From Streptomyces sp. MH60 (GTDB lineage Bacteria; Actinomycetota; Actinomycetes; Streptomycetales; Streptomycetaceae), in assembly GCF_002939385.1 (NCBI RefSeq), contig NZ_MULI01000005.1:62001-126000 (forward strand): a DNA stretch of 64,000 nucleotides. The letters are read 5' to 3'. Made by a program: the position numbers and the translations under genes. Position 1 is the stretch's first letter. Each line of letters begins with the position of its first letter. Below the pieces are notes generated by a model, which saw nothing but the letters and a program-made list of their open reading frames with translations, was not told where the DNA came from and made no database searches. Of the stretch, positions 9,279-16,746 are shown one piece after another.

Positions 9279-9310
9279 TGTTGCGGGCGGAGCCAGCGAT
9301 GCCCGCAACA
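9279..9310 (+). other. 10-bp hairpin between nrdR and nrdJ
   Basis: TGTTGCGGGC (9279-9288) pairs perfectly with GCCCGCAACA (9301-9310). It lies 65 bases after the nrdR stop and 72 before the nrdJ start. It could shield or process the nrdR-nrdJ transcript. I saw none of the conserved blocks of a cobalamin riboswitch. Confidence 0.5.
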
Positions 9311-9382
9311 CCAGACAGAACACCGTGCCCACGGGAACAATCGGGGCACTTCAGGGCGTTTTCGCCCGTACAGGGAGGCGGC

Positions 9383-12286
9383 ATGACAGAGACTGCGAGC
9401 GGTCCGGCACGGAGTTCCCGCGCCAAGGGCACCAAGGCGGGCAAGGGACTCCGCGTCGAGCGCGTCCACACCACTCCCGGCGTCCACCCCTACGACGAGG
9501 TGGCCTGGGAGCGTCGTGACGTCGTCATGACCAACTGGCGCGACGGCTCGGTCAACTTCGAGCAGCGTGGCGTCGAGTTCCCCGAGTTCTGGTCGGTGAA
9601 CGCGGTCAACATCGTCACCAGCAAGTACTTCCGGGGCGCCGTCGGCACCCCGCAGCGCGAGGTGAGCCTGAAGCAGCTCATCGACCGCATCGTGAAGACG
9701 TACCGGAAGGCCGGTGAGGACAACAAGTACTTCGCCTCGCCCGCCGACGCCGAGATCTTCGAGCACGAGCTGGCCTACGCCCTCCTGCACCAGATCTTCA
9801 GCTTCAACAGCCCGGTGTGGTTCAACGTCGGCACGCCCCAGCCGCAGCAGGTCTCCGCCTGCTTCATCCTGTCCGTCGACGACTCCATGGAGTCGATCCT
9901 CGACTGGTACAAGGAAGAGGGCATGATCTTCAAGGGCGGCTCCGGCGCCGGCCTGAACCTCTCCCGGATCCGCTCCTCCAAGGAACTGCTCTCCTCCGGC
10001 GGCAACGCCTCGGGACCGGTCTCCTTCATGCGTGGTGCCGACGCCTCCGCCGGCACCATCAAGTCCGGCGGCGCCACCCGCCGCGCGGCCAAGATGGTCA
10101 TCCTCGACGTCGACCACCCCGACATCGAGGACTTCATCCAGACCAAGGTGAAGGAAGAGGAGAAGATCCGCGCCCTGCGCGACGCGGGCTTCGACATGGA
10201 CCTGGGCGGCGACGACATCACGTCCGTCCAGTACCAGAACGCCAACAACTCGGTCCGGGTGAACGACACGTTCATGAAGGCCGTGCAGGACGGCGGCAAG
10301 TTCGGCCTGACGTCCCGCATGACCGGCGAGGTCATCGAGGAGGTCGACGCCAAGGCGCTCTTCCGCAAGATGGCCGAGGCCGCCTGGGCCTGCGCCGACC
10401 CCGGCATCCAGTACGACGACACCATCAACGCCTGGCACACCTGCCCGGAGTCCGGCCGCATCAACGGCTCGAACCCGTGCAGCGAGTACATGCACCTGGA
10501 CAACACGTCCTGCAACCTCGCCTCGCTGAACCTGATGAAGTTCCTCAAGGACGACGGCAAGGGCAACCAGTCCTTCGACGCCGAGCGCTTCTCCAAGGTC
10601 GTCGAGCTCGTCATCACGGCGATGGACATCTCCATCTGCTTCGCGGACTTCCCGACCCAGAAGATCGGCGAGAACACCCGCGCCTTCCGCCAGCTCGGCA
10701 TCGGCTACGCCAACCTCGGCGCCCTGCTGATGGCGACCGGCCACGCCTACGACTCCGACGGCGGCCGGGCCCTGGCCGGCGCCATCACCTCCCTGATGAC
10801 CGGCACGTCGTACCGGCGCTCCGCCGAGCTGGCCGCGATCGTCGGCCCGTACGACGGCTACGCCCGCAACGCGAAGCCGCACCTCAGGGTCATGAAGCAG
10901 CACTCCGACGAGAACGCCAAGGCCGTCCGCATGGACGACCTCGACACGCCGATCTGGGCCGCCGCCACCGAGGCCTGGCAGGACGTGCTGCGCCTCGGCG
11001 AGAAGAACGGCTTCCGCAACTCCCAGGCCTCCGTCATCGCCCCGACCGGCACCATCGGTCTCGCGATGTCCTGCGACACCACCGGCCTCGAGCCCGACCT
11101 CGCGCTGGTCAAGTTCAAGAAGCTGGTCGGCGGCGGCTCGATGCAGATCGTCAACGGCACCGTCCCGCAGGCCCTGCGCCGCCTGGGCTACCAGGAGGAG
11201 CAGATCGAGGCGATCGTCGCCCACATCGCCGAGAACGGCAACGTGATCGACGCGCCCGGTCTCGCGCACGAGCACTACGAGGTGTTCGACTGCGCGATGG
11301 GCGAGCGCTCCATCTCCGCGATGGGCCACGTCCGCATGATGGCCGCCATCCAGCCCTGGATCTCCGGCGCCCTCTCCAAGACGGTCAACCTGCCGGAGTC
11401 GGCGACCGTCGAGGACGTCGAGGAGGTCTACTTCGAGGCCTGGAAGATGGGCGTCAAGGCGCTCGCCATCTACCGCGACAACTGCAAGGTGGGCCAGCCC
11501 CTCTCCGCCAAGACCAAGTCGGTCAAGGACACGGAGAAGGCGGAGATCACCGAGAAGACCGAGGCGGCCATCCGCGAGACGGTCGAGAAGGTCGTCGAGT
11601 ACCGCCCGGTCCGCAAGCGCCTCCCGAAGGGACGTCCCGGCATCACCACGTCGTTCACCGTCGGTGGCGCCGAGGGCTACATGACCGCCAACTCCTACCC
11701 GGACGACGGTCTCGGCGAGGTCTTCCTCAAGATGTCCAAGCAGGGTTCGACCCTCGCGGGCATGATGGACGCCTTCTCCATCGCGGTCTCCGTCGGCCTG
11801 CAGTACGGCGTGCCGCTGGAGACGTACGTCTCGAAGTTCACCAACATGCGCTTCGAGCCGGCCGGCATGACGGACGACCCGGACGTGCGGATGGCGCAGT
11901 CGATCGTCGACTACATCTTCCGCCGCCTGGCGCTGGACTTCCTGCCCTTCGAGACGCGCTCCGCGCTCGGCATCCACTCCGCCGAGGAGCGCCAGCGCCA
12001 CCTGGAGACCGGTTCCTACGAGCCGTCCGACGACGAGATGGACGTCGAGGGCCTGGCCCAGTCGGCGCCGCGCGCCCAGGAACTGAAGGCCGTCGCCACG
12101 CCGAAGGCCGAGGTCGAGGCCGCCAAGCCCGCTCCGCAGCAGGCGCACACCAGCGCCGAACTGGTGGAGATGCAGCTGGGCATCCAGGCCGACGCCCCGC
12201 TGTGCTTCTCCTGCGGCACGAAGATGCAGCGCGCCGGATCCTGCTACATCTGCGAGGGCTGCGGCTCGACCAGCGGTTGCAGCTGA
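9383..12286 (+). CDS. nrdJ: Class II adenosylcobalamin-dependent ribonucleoside-diphosphate reductase
   Basis: This 967-residue enzyme reduces ribonucleotides to deoxyribonucleotides using adenosylcobalamin, without oxygen or a second subunit. Recognisable blocks are FNSPVWFNVGTPQPQQVSAC near residue 140, FKGGSGAGLNLSRIRSSKE, the active-site NPCSEYMHLDNTSCNLASL near 370, and ASVIAPTGTIGLAMSCDTTG near 550. The C-terminus carries a Cys-rich tail (CFSCGTKMQRAGSCYICEGC) that probably re-reduces the active site. I chose ATG 9383, with GGGAGG six bases upstream. It is co-regulated with nrdR and ends at a strong terminator. Confidence 0.97.
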   Translation: MTETASGPARSSRAKGTKAGKGLRVERVHTTPGVHPYDEVAWERRDVVMTNWRDGSVNFEQRGVEFPEFWSVNAVNIVTSKYFRGAVGTPQREVSLKQLIDRIVKTYRKAGEDNKYFASPADAEIFEHELAYALLHQIFSFNSPVWFNVGTPQPQQVSACFILSVDDSMESILDWYKEEGMIFKGGSGAGLNLSRIRSSKELLSSGGNASGPVSFMRGADASAGTIKSGGATRRAAKMVILDVDHPDIEDFIQTKVKEEEKIRALRDAGFDMDLGGDDITSVQYQNANNSVRVNDTFMKAVQDGGKFGLTSRMTGEVIEEVDAKALFRKMAEAAWACADPGIQYDDTINAWHTCPESGRINGSNPCSEYMHLDNTSCNLASLNLMKFLKDDGKGNQSFDAERFSKVVELVITAMDISICFADFPTQKIGENTRAFRQLGIGYANLGALLMATGHAYDSDGGRALAGAITSLMTGTSYRRSAELAAIVGPYDGYARNAKPHLRVMKQHSDENAKAVRMDDLDTPIWAAATEAWQDVLRLGEKNGFRNSQASVIAPTGTIGLAMSCDTTGLEPDLALVKFKKLVGGGSMQIVNGTVPQALRRLGYQEEQIEAIVAHIAENGNVIDAPGLAHEHYEVFDCAMGERSISAMGHVRMMAAIQPWISGALSKTVNLPESATVEDVEEVYFEAWKMGVKALAIYRDNCKVGQPLSAKTKSVKDTEKAEITEKTEAAIRETVEKVVEYRPVRKRLPKGRPGITTSFTVGGAEGYMTANSYPDDGLGEVFLKMSKQGSTLAGMMDAFSIAVSVGLQYGVPLETYVSKFTNMRFEPAGMTDDPDVRMAQSIVDYIFRRLALDFLPFETRSALGIHSAEERQRHLETGSYEPSDDEMDVEGLAQSAPRAQELKAVATPKAEVEAAKPAPQQAHTSAELVEMQLGIQADAPLCFSCGTKMQRAGSCYICEGCGSTSGCS

Positions 12287-12351
12287 AACTGGGCGGAATT
12301 GCGTCGGATGCAACATACGACGTAGCTGAACCCGAAGCGTGATCTCTGTGA

Positions 12352-12390
12352 GGGAGGGGCGTCGGCCCTGGGCTGGCGCCCCTCCCTTTT
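12352..12390 (+). terminator. Rho-independent terminator of nrdJ
   Basis: GGGAGGGGCG (12352-12361) pairs with CGCCCCTCCC (12377-12386) and is followed directly by TTTT. This is the only terminator in the first 20 kb with a classical T-run. Confidence 0.9.
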
Positions 12391-12426
12391 GCGGTCGGTA
12401 CACCACGACTGCGTGCGGGGAGCGCG

Positions 12427-12521
12427 TGTCGCGCCGAAGGCGCGACAAGAGATCGTTCCGGGGGTGCAAGCCCCCTGGAATGACGAACGCCCAGCCTTGT
12501 AGGGGGCCGGGCGGTCGTTGC
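12427..12521 (+). other. Hairpin-rich leader or small RNA candidate
   Basis: Three adjacent stems can be drawn: TGTCGCGCC/GGCGCGACA (12427-12447), a C/G-rich stem around the loop tgcaag (about 12458-12477), and ACGAACGCCC pairing with GGGCGGTCGT with an interruption (about 12483-12520). They end some 90 bases before the small basic gene at 12610. This may be its leader, an attenuator, or an independent RNA. Confidence 0.35.
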
Positions 12522-12609
12522 AGTCAGGAACGTTGTGTCCTGCGCGGTGTAGGAACCTGCATGACATCACGTCCTGGTCTGCGATGCAAAAGCAACCAGG
12601 AAGGGAGTG

Positions 12610-12759
12610 ATGAACATGGCGAACAAGCGTCAGACCAGCAAGAAGGTCGCCTCGAAGGCCAGCAAGCAGCTGAACAGCCCGAAGGCAACCCCGGCGCAGA
12701 AGTCCGTGGCGGCCAGCGCGCTGTCGCAGACGAAGACCGGCAAGACCAAGAAGAAGTGA
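12610..12759 (+). CDS. Small, very basic protein with a KSVAASALSQ motif
   Basis: The gene encodes 49 residues, about a quarter of them Lys, and no acidic residue at all. An internal ATG at 12616 would shorten it by two. AGGAAGGGAG precedes the start. The middle, SKKVASKASKQLNSPKATPA followed by QKSVAASALSQ, resembles from memory a widespread group of short bacterial proteins that share an AASALSQ/AGSALSQ-like motif and have no assigned function. The protein has no membrane segment and no Cys. It is flanked by a hairpin-rich leader and a perfect terminator hairpin, so it is a single-gene unit. It stands directly before the recombinase operon, and a link with that element is possible but unproven. 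Confidence 0.75.
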   Translation: MNMANKRQTSKKVASKASKQLNSPKATPAQKSVAASALSQTKTGKTKKK

Positions 12760-12762
12760 TAC

Positions 12763-12796
12763 CTGGCCGCCCCGGGCCTACACCTGGGGCGGCCAG
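12763..12796 (+). terminator. Terminator hairpin of the small basic gene
   Basis: CTGGCCGCCCC (12763-12773) pairs perfectly with GGGGCGGCCAG (12786-12796) across a 12-base loop, four bases after the stop codon. Confidence 0.85.
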
Positions 12797-12832
12797 CCCC
12801 GTTTCTGCTGGCCAGGCGTGTCGCCGTAACCG

Positions 12833-12859
12833 ATTCAACGATGTTGCGTTGAATGCAAC
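12833..12859 (+). promoter_or_regulatory. Nested inverted repeats abutting the recombinase start
   Basis: ATTCAACG (12833-12840) and CGTTGAAT (12847-12854) are perfect arms around atgttg. A second repeat, GTTGC (12843-12847) and GCAAC (12855-12859), overlaps it and touches the GTG start. This may be an operator for the HTH protein encoded in the same operon, or a recombinase binding site. A ribosome site is absent, so the transcript may be leaderless. Confidence 0.45.
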
Positions 12860-13981
12860 GTGACCAAAGCGGCTGAATTGGCTGGATCAGCACGTCTGCT
12901 ACTCGGTGATGGCGTGGTGCACCTTGACCCCGCGCCGGCGATGTTCGCGGCGATGCTGGATGGGTGGGCGACACAGCAGCGGGCCCGCTTCCTCAAGGCG
13001 GACACGATCAAGGCGAGGATCGATCTCGTACGACGTTTCGCCCACTTCACGGGGCAATACCCCTGGCAATGGCAGGCCCAGGAGGCTGAAGAGTTCATCA
13101 GTCATCTGCGGTCTGGTACGCAGCCGGTGATGGTGTCGACGGCTCGGGGGTACCAGAATGGACTCCGACTCTTCATGGAGTACGTCACAGACGCCCGGTA
13201 CTCCTGGCCTGCGGTCTGCCAAGAGCGATTCGACGCCGTGCCCATCCAAATCCTGCACGAGTGGAACACGGTGGCGCACACCTCGGAGTACGAGGGGCGC
13301 CCGGGTCGGCGGCCGTTGACGTACGACGAAGTGCAATCGCTGCTGGATGCTGCGGATGCCAGGGTTGAGGAGATTCGAGGGCGCCGTCGGAAAGGGGCGC
13401 TGGCGGCCATGCGAGACGCCACGCTACTCAAGACCGTGTACGCCTATGGCCTCCGTCGAAGGGAAGCGTGGGGGTTGGATGTTGTTGACCTGCGCCGAAA
13501 TCCGAAGGCTACCGATTACGGGACCTACGGCGCATTGTTCGTTCGCTATGGCAAGTCGTCACGTGGAGGGCAACCCAAGCGCCGGACTGTGCTAACCGTT
13601 CCTGAAATGGACTGGATTGTTCCCGTGCTCCAGCAATGGGTATCAGAAGCTCGTCCACTATTTTCTCCGGGGAGTCACCCCGCGTTTTGGGTGACTGAAC
13701 GTCGAGGCCGCTTGTCCTCGCGAGGTATCAACGAAGCATTCGAACAAGCTCGGAACGATGCTGGGCTTCCCGAGGCGCTGGATTTGCATTGCCTTCGGCA
13801 CTCGTATGTGACGCACTTGGTCGAGTTTGGCTATCCTGAGAAATTTGTTCAAGACCAAGTCGGGCATTCTTACGCCTCTACCACCGCCATCTACACCGGA
13901 GTCTCCGACGAGTTCCGTAATCGCTTGGTGCAGCAGTCGTTGCAGCAGCGTCATGCCTCCCTCTGGGAGTCGCAGAAATGA
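12860..13981 (+). CDS. Tyrosine recombinase (phage-integrase family), catalytically intact
   Basis: This 373-residue DNA recombinase has a SAM-like core-binding domain (about residues 25-125) and a catalytic domain. All expected active-site positions can be placed: Arg199 in YGLRR, a Lys at 232 or 240 in the beta-hairpin, His310 and Arg313 in LHCLRH, His336 in VGHS, and the nucleophile Tyr345 in TAIYTG. It starts with GTG 12860 and has no obvious ribosome site. Its stop overlaps the next gene by four bases (ATGA). Base use is clearly less GC-rich than the neighbours, with stretches such as GAGAAATTTGTTCAAG, which suggests horizontal origin. No tRNA or attachment site is visible nearby. Confidence 0.93.
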   Translation: MTKAAELAGSARLLLGDGVVHLDPAPAMFAAMLDGWATQQRARFLKADTIKARIDLVRRFAHFTGQYPWQWQAQEAEEFISHLRSGTQPVMVSTARGYQNGLRLFMEYVTDARYSWPAVCQERFDAVPIQILHEWNTVAHTSEYEGRPGRRPLTYDEVQSLLDAADARVEEIRGRRRKGALAAMRDATLLKTVYAYGLRRREAWGLDVVDLRRNPKATDYGTYGALFVRYGKSSRGGQPKRRTVLTVPEMDWIVPVLQQWVSEARPLFSPGSHPAFWVTERRGRLSSRGINEAFEQARNDAGLPEALDLHCLRHSYVTHLVEFGYPEKFVQDQVGHSYASTTAIYTGVSDEFRNRLVQQSLQQRHASLWESQK

Positions 13982-14310
13982 TTAAGAAGATGGGGTATAA
14001 CTGGCACCTGCGTCAGATCATGGCAAAGCGAGGAATGTTCCAGACCAGTGACCTTGTGCCGTTGCTTGCCGAGCGGGGTGTGCACCTGTCCCGCGAGCAG
14101 GTCTACCGTCTGGTTACTCAGCCGCCGCAGCGTTTGTCCATGGATACCCTCGCCGCGTTGTGTGACATCCTCGATTGCGGTGTTCAGGAACTGATCGAGG
14201 TGACCACCGCCGAGCAGTCCGTCCGCAAGACCGGCACCGGGCCATCGGCCGGTCCAAGTGCACCTCCTCAACCACGGCGAGCCTCGATTCGGCGCCCGGA
14301 CTTCTCGTGA
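13978..14310 (+). CDS. Small HTH protein (Cro/C1 type), second gene of the recombinase operon
   Basis: The 110-residue protein has a Cro/C1-like fold at residues 5-75: YNWHLRQIMAKRGM, then LVPLLAERGVHLSREQVYRLV as recognition region, then LSMDTLAALCDILDCGVQEL. This last phrase is typical of XRE proteins. The tail is a basic Ser/Pro/Arg-rich stretch. It overlaps the recombinase stop by four bases and its own stop overlaps the third gene's GTG, so all three should be translated together. It may regulate the operon, or act as an accessory DNA-bending or directionality factor, as small proteins do beside some recombinases. Confidence 0.85.
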   Translation: MIKKMGYNWHLRQIMAKRGMFQTSDLVPLLAERGVHLSREQVYRLVTQPPQRLSMDTLAALCDILDCGVQELIEVTTAEQSVRKTGTGPSAGPSAPPQPRRASIRRPDFS

Positions 14311-16571
14311 AACGCCATCAGCGCCTGGACCAGGTTGTTGCCCTCCTTGCCCCGCACTTGCCTTCACTGTCACTGTCCGAGCTGCGGGTAGTCGTAGACC
14401 GAGTCGCACCAGAGAAGGCTCTGGCCTGGCTACAGGAACACGTTGTCGAGCACTCTGACGCCTTGACCAGTGGCAGCGTGAGGCTACCTATGGCCATGTT
14501 CCGGCTGCTGACGGAACTGGAGTCCGCAGGGTGCACAGAAGTGGTCGTCCCGCTATGCGCCAGCTGCGAAAAGCGGCGCGTGCTTCGCTTCACCGACGGC
14601 GAAGGCGCACGCATCTGTCAGATGTGCAAAGCACGTGCAACCGCACTTCCGTGCAGTCGCTGCGGGAAGACCGCACCCGTCAACGCCCGAGACACCGGCG
14701 GTGTCATCTGCCGGATCTGCTACGGCAGCGACCCCGCGCGGCACGAGGCGTGCACGATCTGTGGGCGCGCGCGCCGAGTGGCGAACCGCGGCCCGGATGG
14801 GAAGCCCTTTTGTGCGAACTGCTATTCCCGACCTAAACGGAAATGCGTCCAGTGTGGTGACATGCGGTCCGTCAAAGCAAATACTACGGCTGGCCCGACA
14901 TGTTCCCGTTGCTATGTTCACCCGAGGCGCCTATGTGGTTCCTGCGGCTGTATCCGACGTATCAAGACCCGTGCGCGAGACGGGCAGCCAGACCTTTGCA
15001 GCAATTGCGACCCAGGCCCGGTTATGACTTGCTCCGCCTGCCGGCGTGAGCGTCCTTGTCTCCGTGCCACGACTGATACCCCGGTCTGTCGGAGCTGCCG
15101 GGACCGGCCGCAGCGGACGTGCGCTCGGTGTGGTCGCCAGAGGCCGACGACAGCATGGTGGCCCATAGGGCCAGTCTGTGACGGCTGCTACCGCTACATC
15201 TGTGTGAACCCAGCTGAGTGTGTCACGTGCGGCGAGCGACGTCCGCTGATCGGTATCGACGAACAGCAGCGCCAAGTCTGTGGCCCCTGTGTAGGTGTTG
15301 ATCTGACCTATCCCTGCTCCACATGCGGCAACGCAGGCGATATTTATCGGAATGGTGAGTGTGCGCGATGCGTTCTCAGGGATCAGCTGCATGAGCAATT
15401 TGGCCCCACTGAAGGTACGCCGCTCCGACCTCTCATCAGCGCTCTCGCCGCAGTAGAAACACCGCGCTCGGTCTTGCTCTGGATGCGGAGGGAAAATAGC
15501 GGAGCAACCATGCTACGGGATCTTCTCATCTCGGGATACTCGGTAACACACGAACTGCTCGACACGTTCCCGGGTCGTCAGGCGGCAGTTCACTTAAGGC
15601 AGTTGCTCGTCCATGTTGCTGTCCTCCCGGAGCGGGACGAACACGTGGCAGGAATGGAACGCTGGCTGCAGAACTACTTGACCACCGTCGCAGCCCAGCG
15701 CCGGAGCATCCTTCAGCCCTACGCGCAATGGGTTGTACTACGGCGAGTTCGACATCAGGCGAGCACCAGAGGTAACACGACATCCACCATCAAGTACGCC
15801 CGCACGCAAGTCTCCGTGGCTCACACATTTCTGGCGTGGATCGAAGGACAGGGGCTCTCCTTGGCGGAAGTTCGGCAGCCGCACTTGGACCAGTGGCTTG
15901 CTGCCGGCGCGAGCACACGGTGCAACCTGCGTGACTTCCTGCGATGGGCTCGGCGATGCCGTCTCATCGCCGACCTCCAAGTCCCCTGGCGGCCCGACGG
16001 GGAGCCCTCCAATTTTTTGGACGAGGACGAGCATCTGGCCTTGCTCCACCGATGCGTTCATGACTCTGGCCTGCCGCTGGACGTTCGGTCAGCGGGGGCC
16101 CTGACGCTGCTCTATGGCATGCCCGTAACTCGCATCGCTCAACTGGTGCATGAGGACATCCAGGTCCGCGAGGGCAACGCCTATATTCAGATAGGCAGGC
16201 ACCCACTGCTGCTGCCGCCCGCACTGGCCCGACTGCTCAATGAGCAGATGGAAAAGGCGACATCGCGGTCCCTCGTGGGGCGCGCAACCCCCAGAGCCGC
16301 TAGCTGGATCTTCCCAGGAGCTCTCGCTGGCCGTCCCATCGACGGCCCCAAGCTCTCGGGACGGCTGCTGCGGCACGGGATCGACGTTCGCGCTTCTCGC
16401 AACACCGCGCTGATGGCGTTGGCCTCAGACCTGCCCGCACCGATCCTGAGCGAGATGTTGGGCATCCACATCAACACAGCCGTCGAGTGGGTTGGTCATG
16501 TGAAACGGGACTGGGCCGCCTACCTGGCTGCGCGGGGAGGGGATGACGACCTCGACATCTTCAGGGCGTGA
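14307..16571 (+). CDS. Nine-zinc-ribbon array fused to a degenerate tyrosine-recombinase domain
   Basis: The 754-residue protein begins at a GTG overlapping the previous stop. Residues 1-80 are helical. Residues 84 to about 355 hold 18 CxxC pairs, which group into nine four-Cys ribbons of roughly 30-38 residues (CASC/CQMC, CSRC/CRIC, CTIC/CANC and so on). Between them lie basic turns. From about residue 485 to the end there is a core-binding-like segment and a recombinase-like fold. Its catalytic positions have decayed: the first Arg is Pro606, the His of HxxR is Arg695, and the Tyr position is Glu within TAVEW; Arg698 remains. It probably binds DNA and assists the upstream recombinase rather than cutting. 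Codon 430 (15594) is TTA, so expression may depend on the bldA tRNA. GC is lower than in the surrounding genes. Confidence 0.85.
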   Translation: MKRHQRLDQVVALLAPHLPSLSLSELRVVVDRVAPEKALAWLQEHVVEHSDALTSGSVRLPMAMFRLLTELESAGCTEVVVPLCASCEKRRVLRFTDGEGARICQMCKARATALPCSRCGKTAPVNARDTGGVICRICYGSDPARHEACTICGRARRVANRGPDGKPFCANCYSRPKRKCVQCGDMRSVKANTTAGPTCSRCYVHPRRLCGSCGCIRRIKTRARDGQPDLCSNCDPGPVMTCSACRRERPCLRATTDTPVCRSCRDRPQRTCARCGRQRPTTAWWPIGPVCDGCYRYICVNPAECVTCGERRPLIGIDEQQRQVCGPCVGVDLTYPCSTCGNAGDIYRNGECARCVLRDQLHEQFGPTEGTPLRPLISALAAVETPRSVLLWMRRENSGATMLRDLLISGYSVTHELLDTFPGRQAAVHLRQLLVHVAVLPERDEHVAGMERWLQNYLTTVAAQRRSILQPYAQWVVLRRVRHQASTRGNTTSTIKYARTQVSVAHTFLAWIEGQGLSLAEVRQPHLDQWLAAGASTRCNLRDFLRWARRCRLIADLQVPWRPDGEPSNFLDEDEHLALLHRCVHDSGLPLDVRSAGALTLLYGMPVTRIAQLVHEDIQVREGNAYIQIGRHPLLLPPALARLLNEQMEKATSRSLVGRATPRAASWIFPGALAGRPIDGPKLSGRLLRHGIDVRASRNTALMALASDLPAPILSEMLGIHINTAVEWVGHVKRDWAAYLAARGGDDDLDIFRA

Positions 16572-16582
16572 AGTAGCTGGTC

Positions 16583-16618
16583 AGGGCGGTGGAGCCGGTC
16601 TCGCGGCTCCACCGCCCT
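16583..16618 (+). terminator. Terminator of the recombinase operon
   Basis: AGGGCGGTGGAGCC (16583-16596) pairs perfectly with GGCTCCACCGCCCT (16605-16618) over an 8-base loop, 12 bases after the stop codon. Confidence 0.88.
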
Positions 16619-16746
16619 CGATGAGCGTGACGTCTGGCTGTTGTGTGTGTGGTGCAACGCGCCGCCGTGTCGAGGGCTTGTCGCGGCGATTGCTCTCGTG
16701 GCATGCTCCGGGCCATGATCAAGAGAATCGAGTCCTCCGTCCGCCG

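Noticed and set aside
9215..9382. Cobalamin riboswitch before nrdJ
   Set aside because: The conserved blocks of that riboswitch are absent; control is explained by the NrdR boxes upstream of nrdR.
8588..12469. Open frame of about 1290 codons on the minus strand opposite nrdJ
   Set aside because: It is the antisense image of a high-GC gene with strong third-position bias; its protein is a His/Val/Asp/Gly-rich jumble without any domain.
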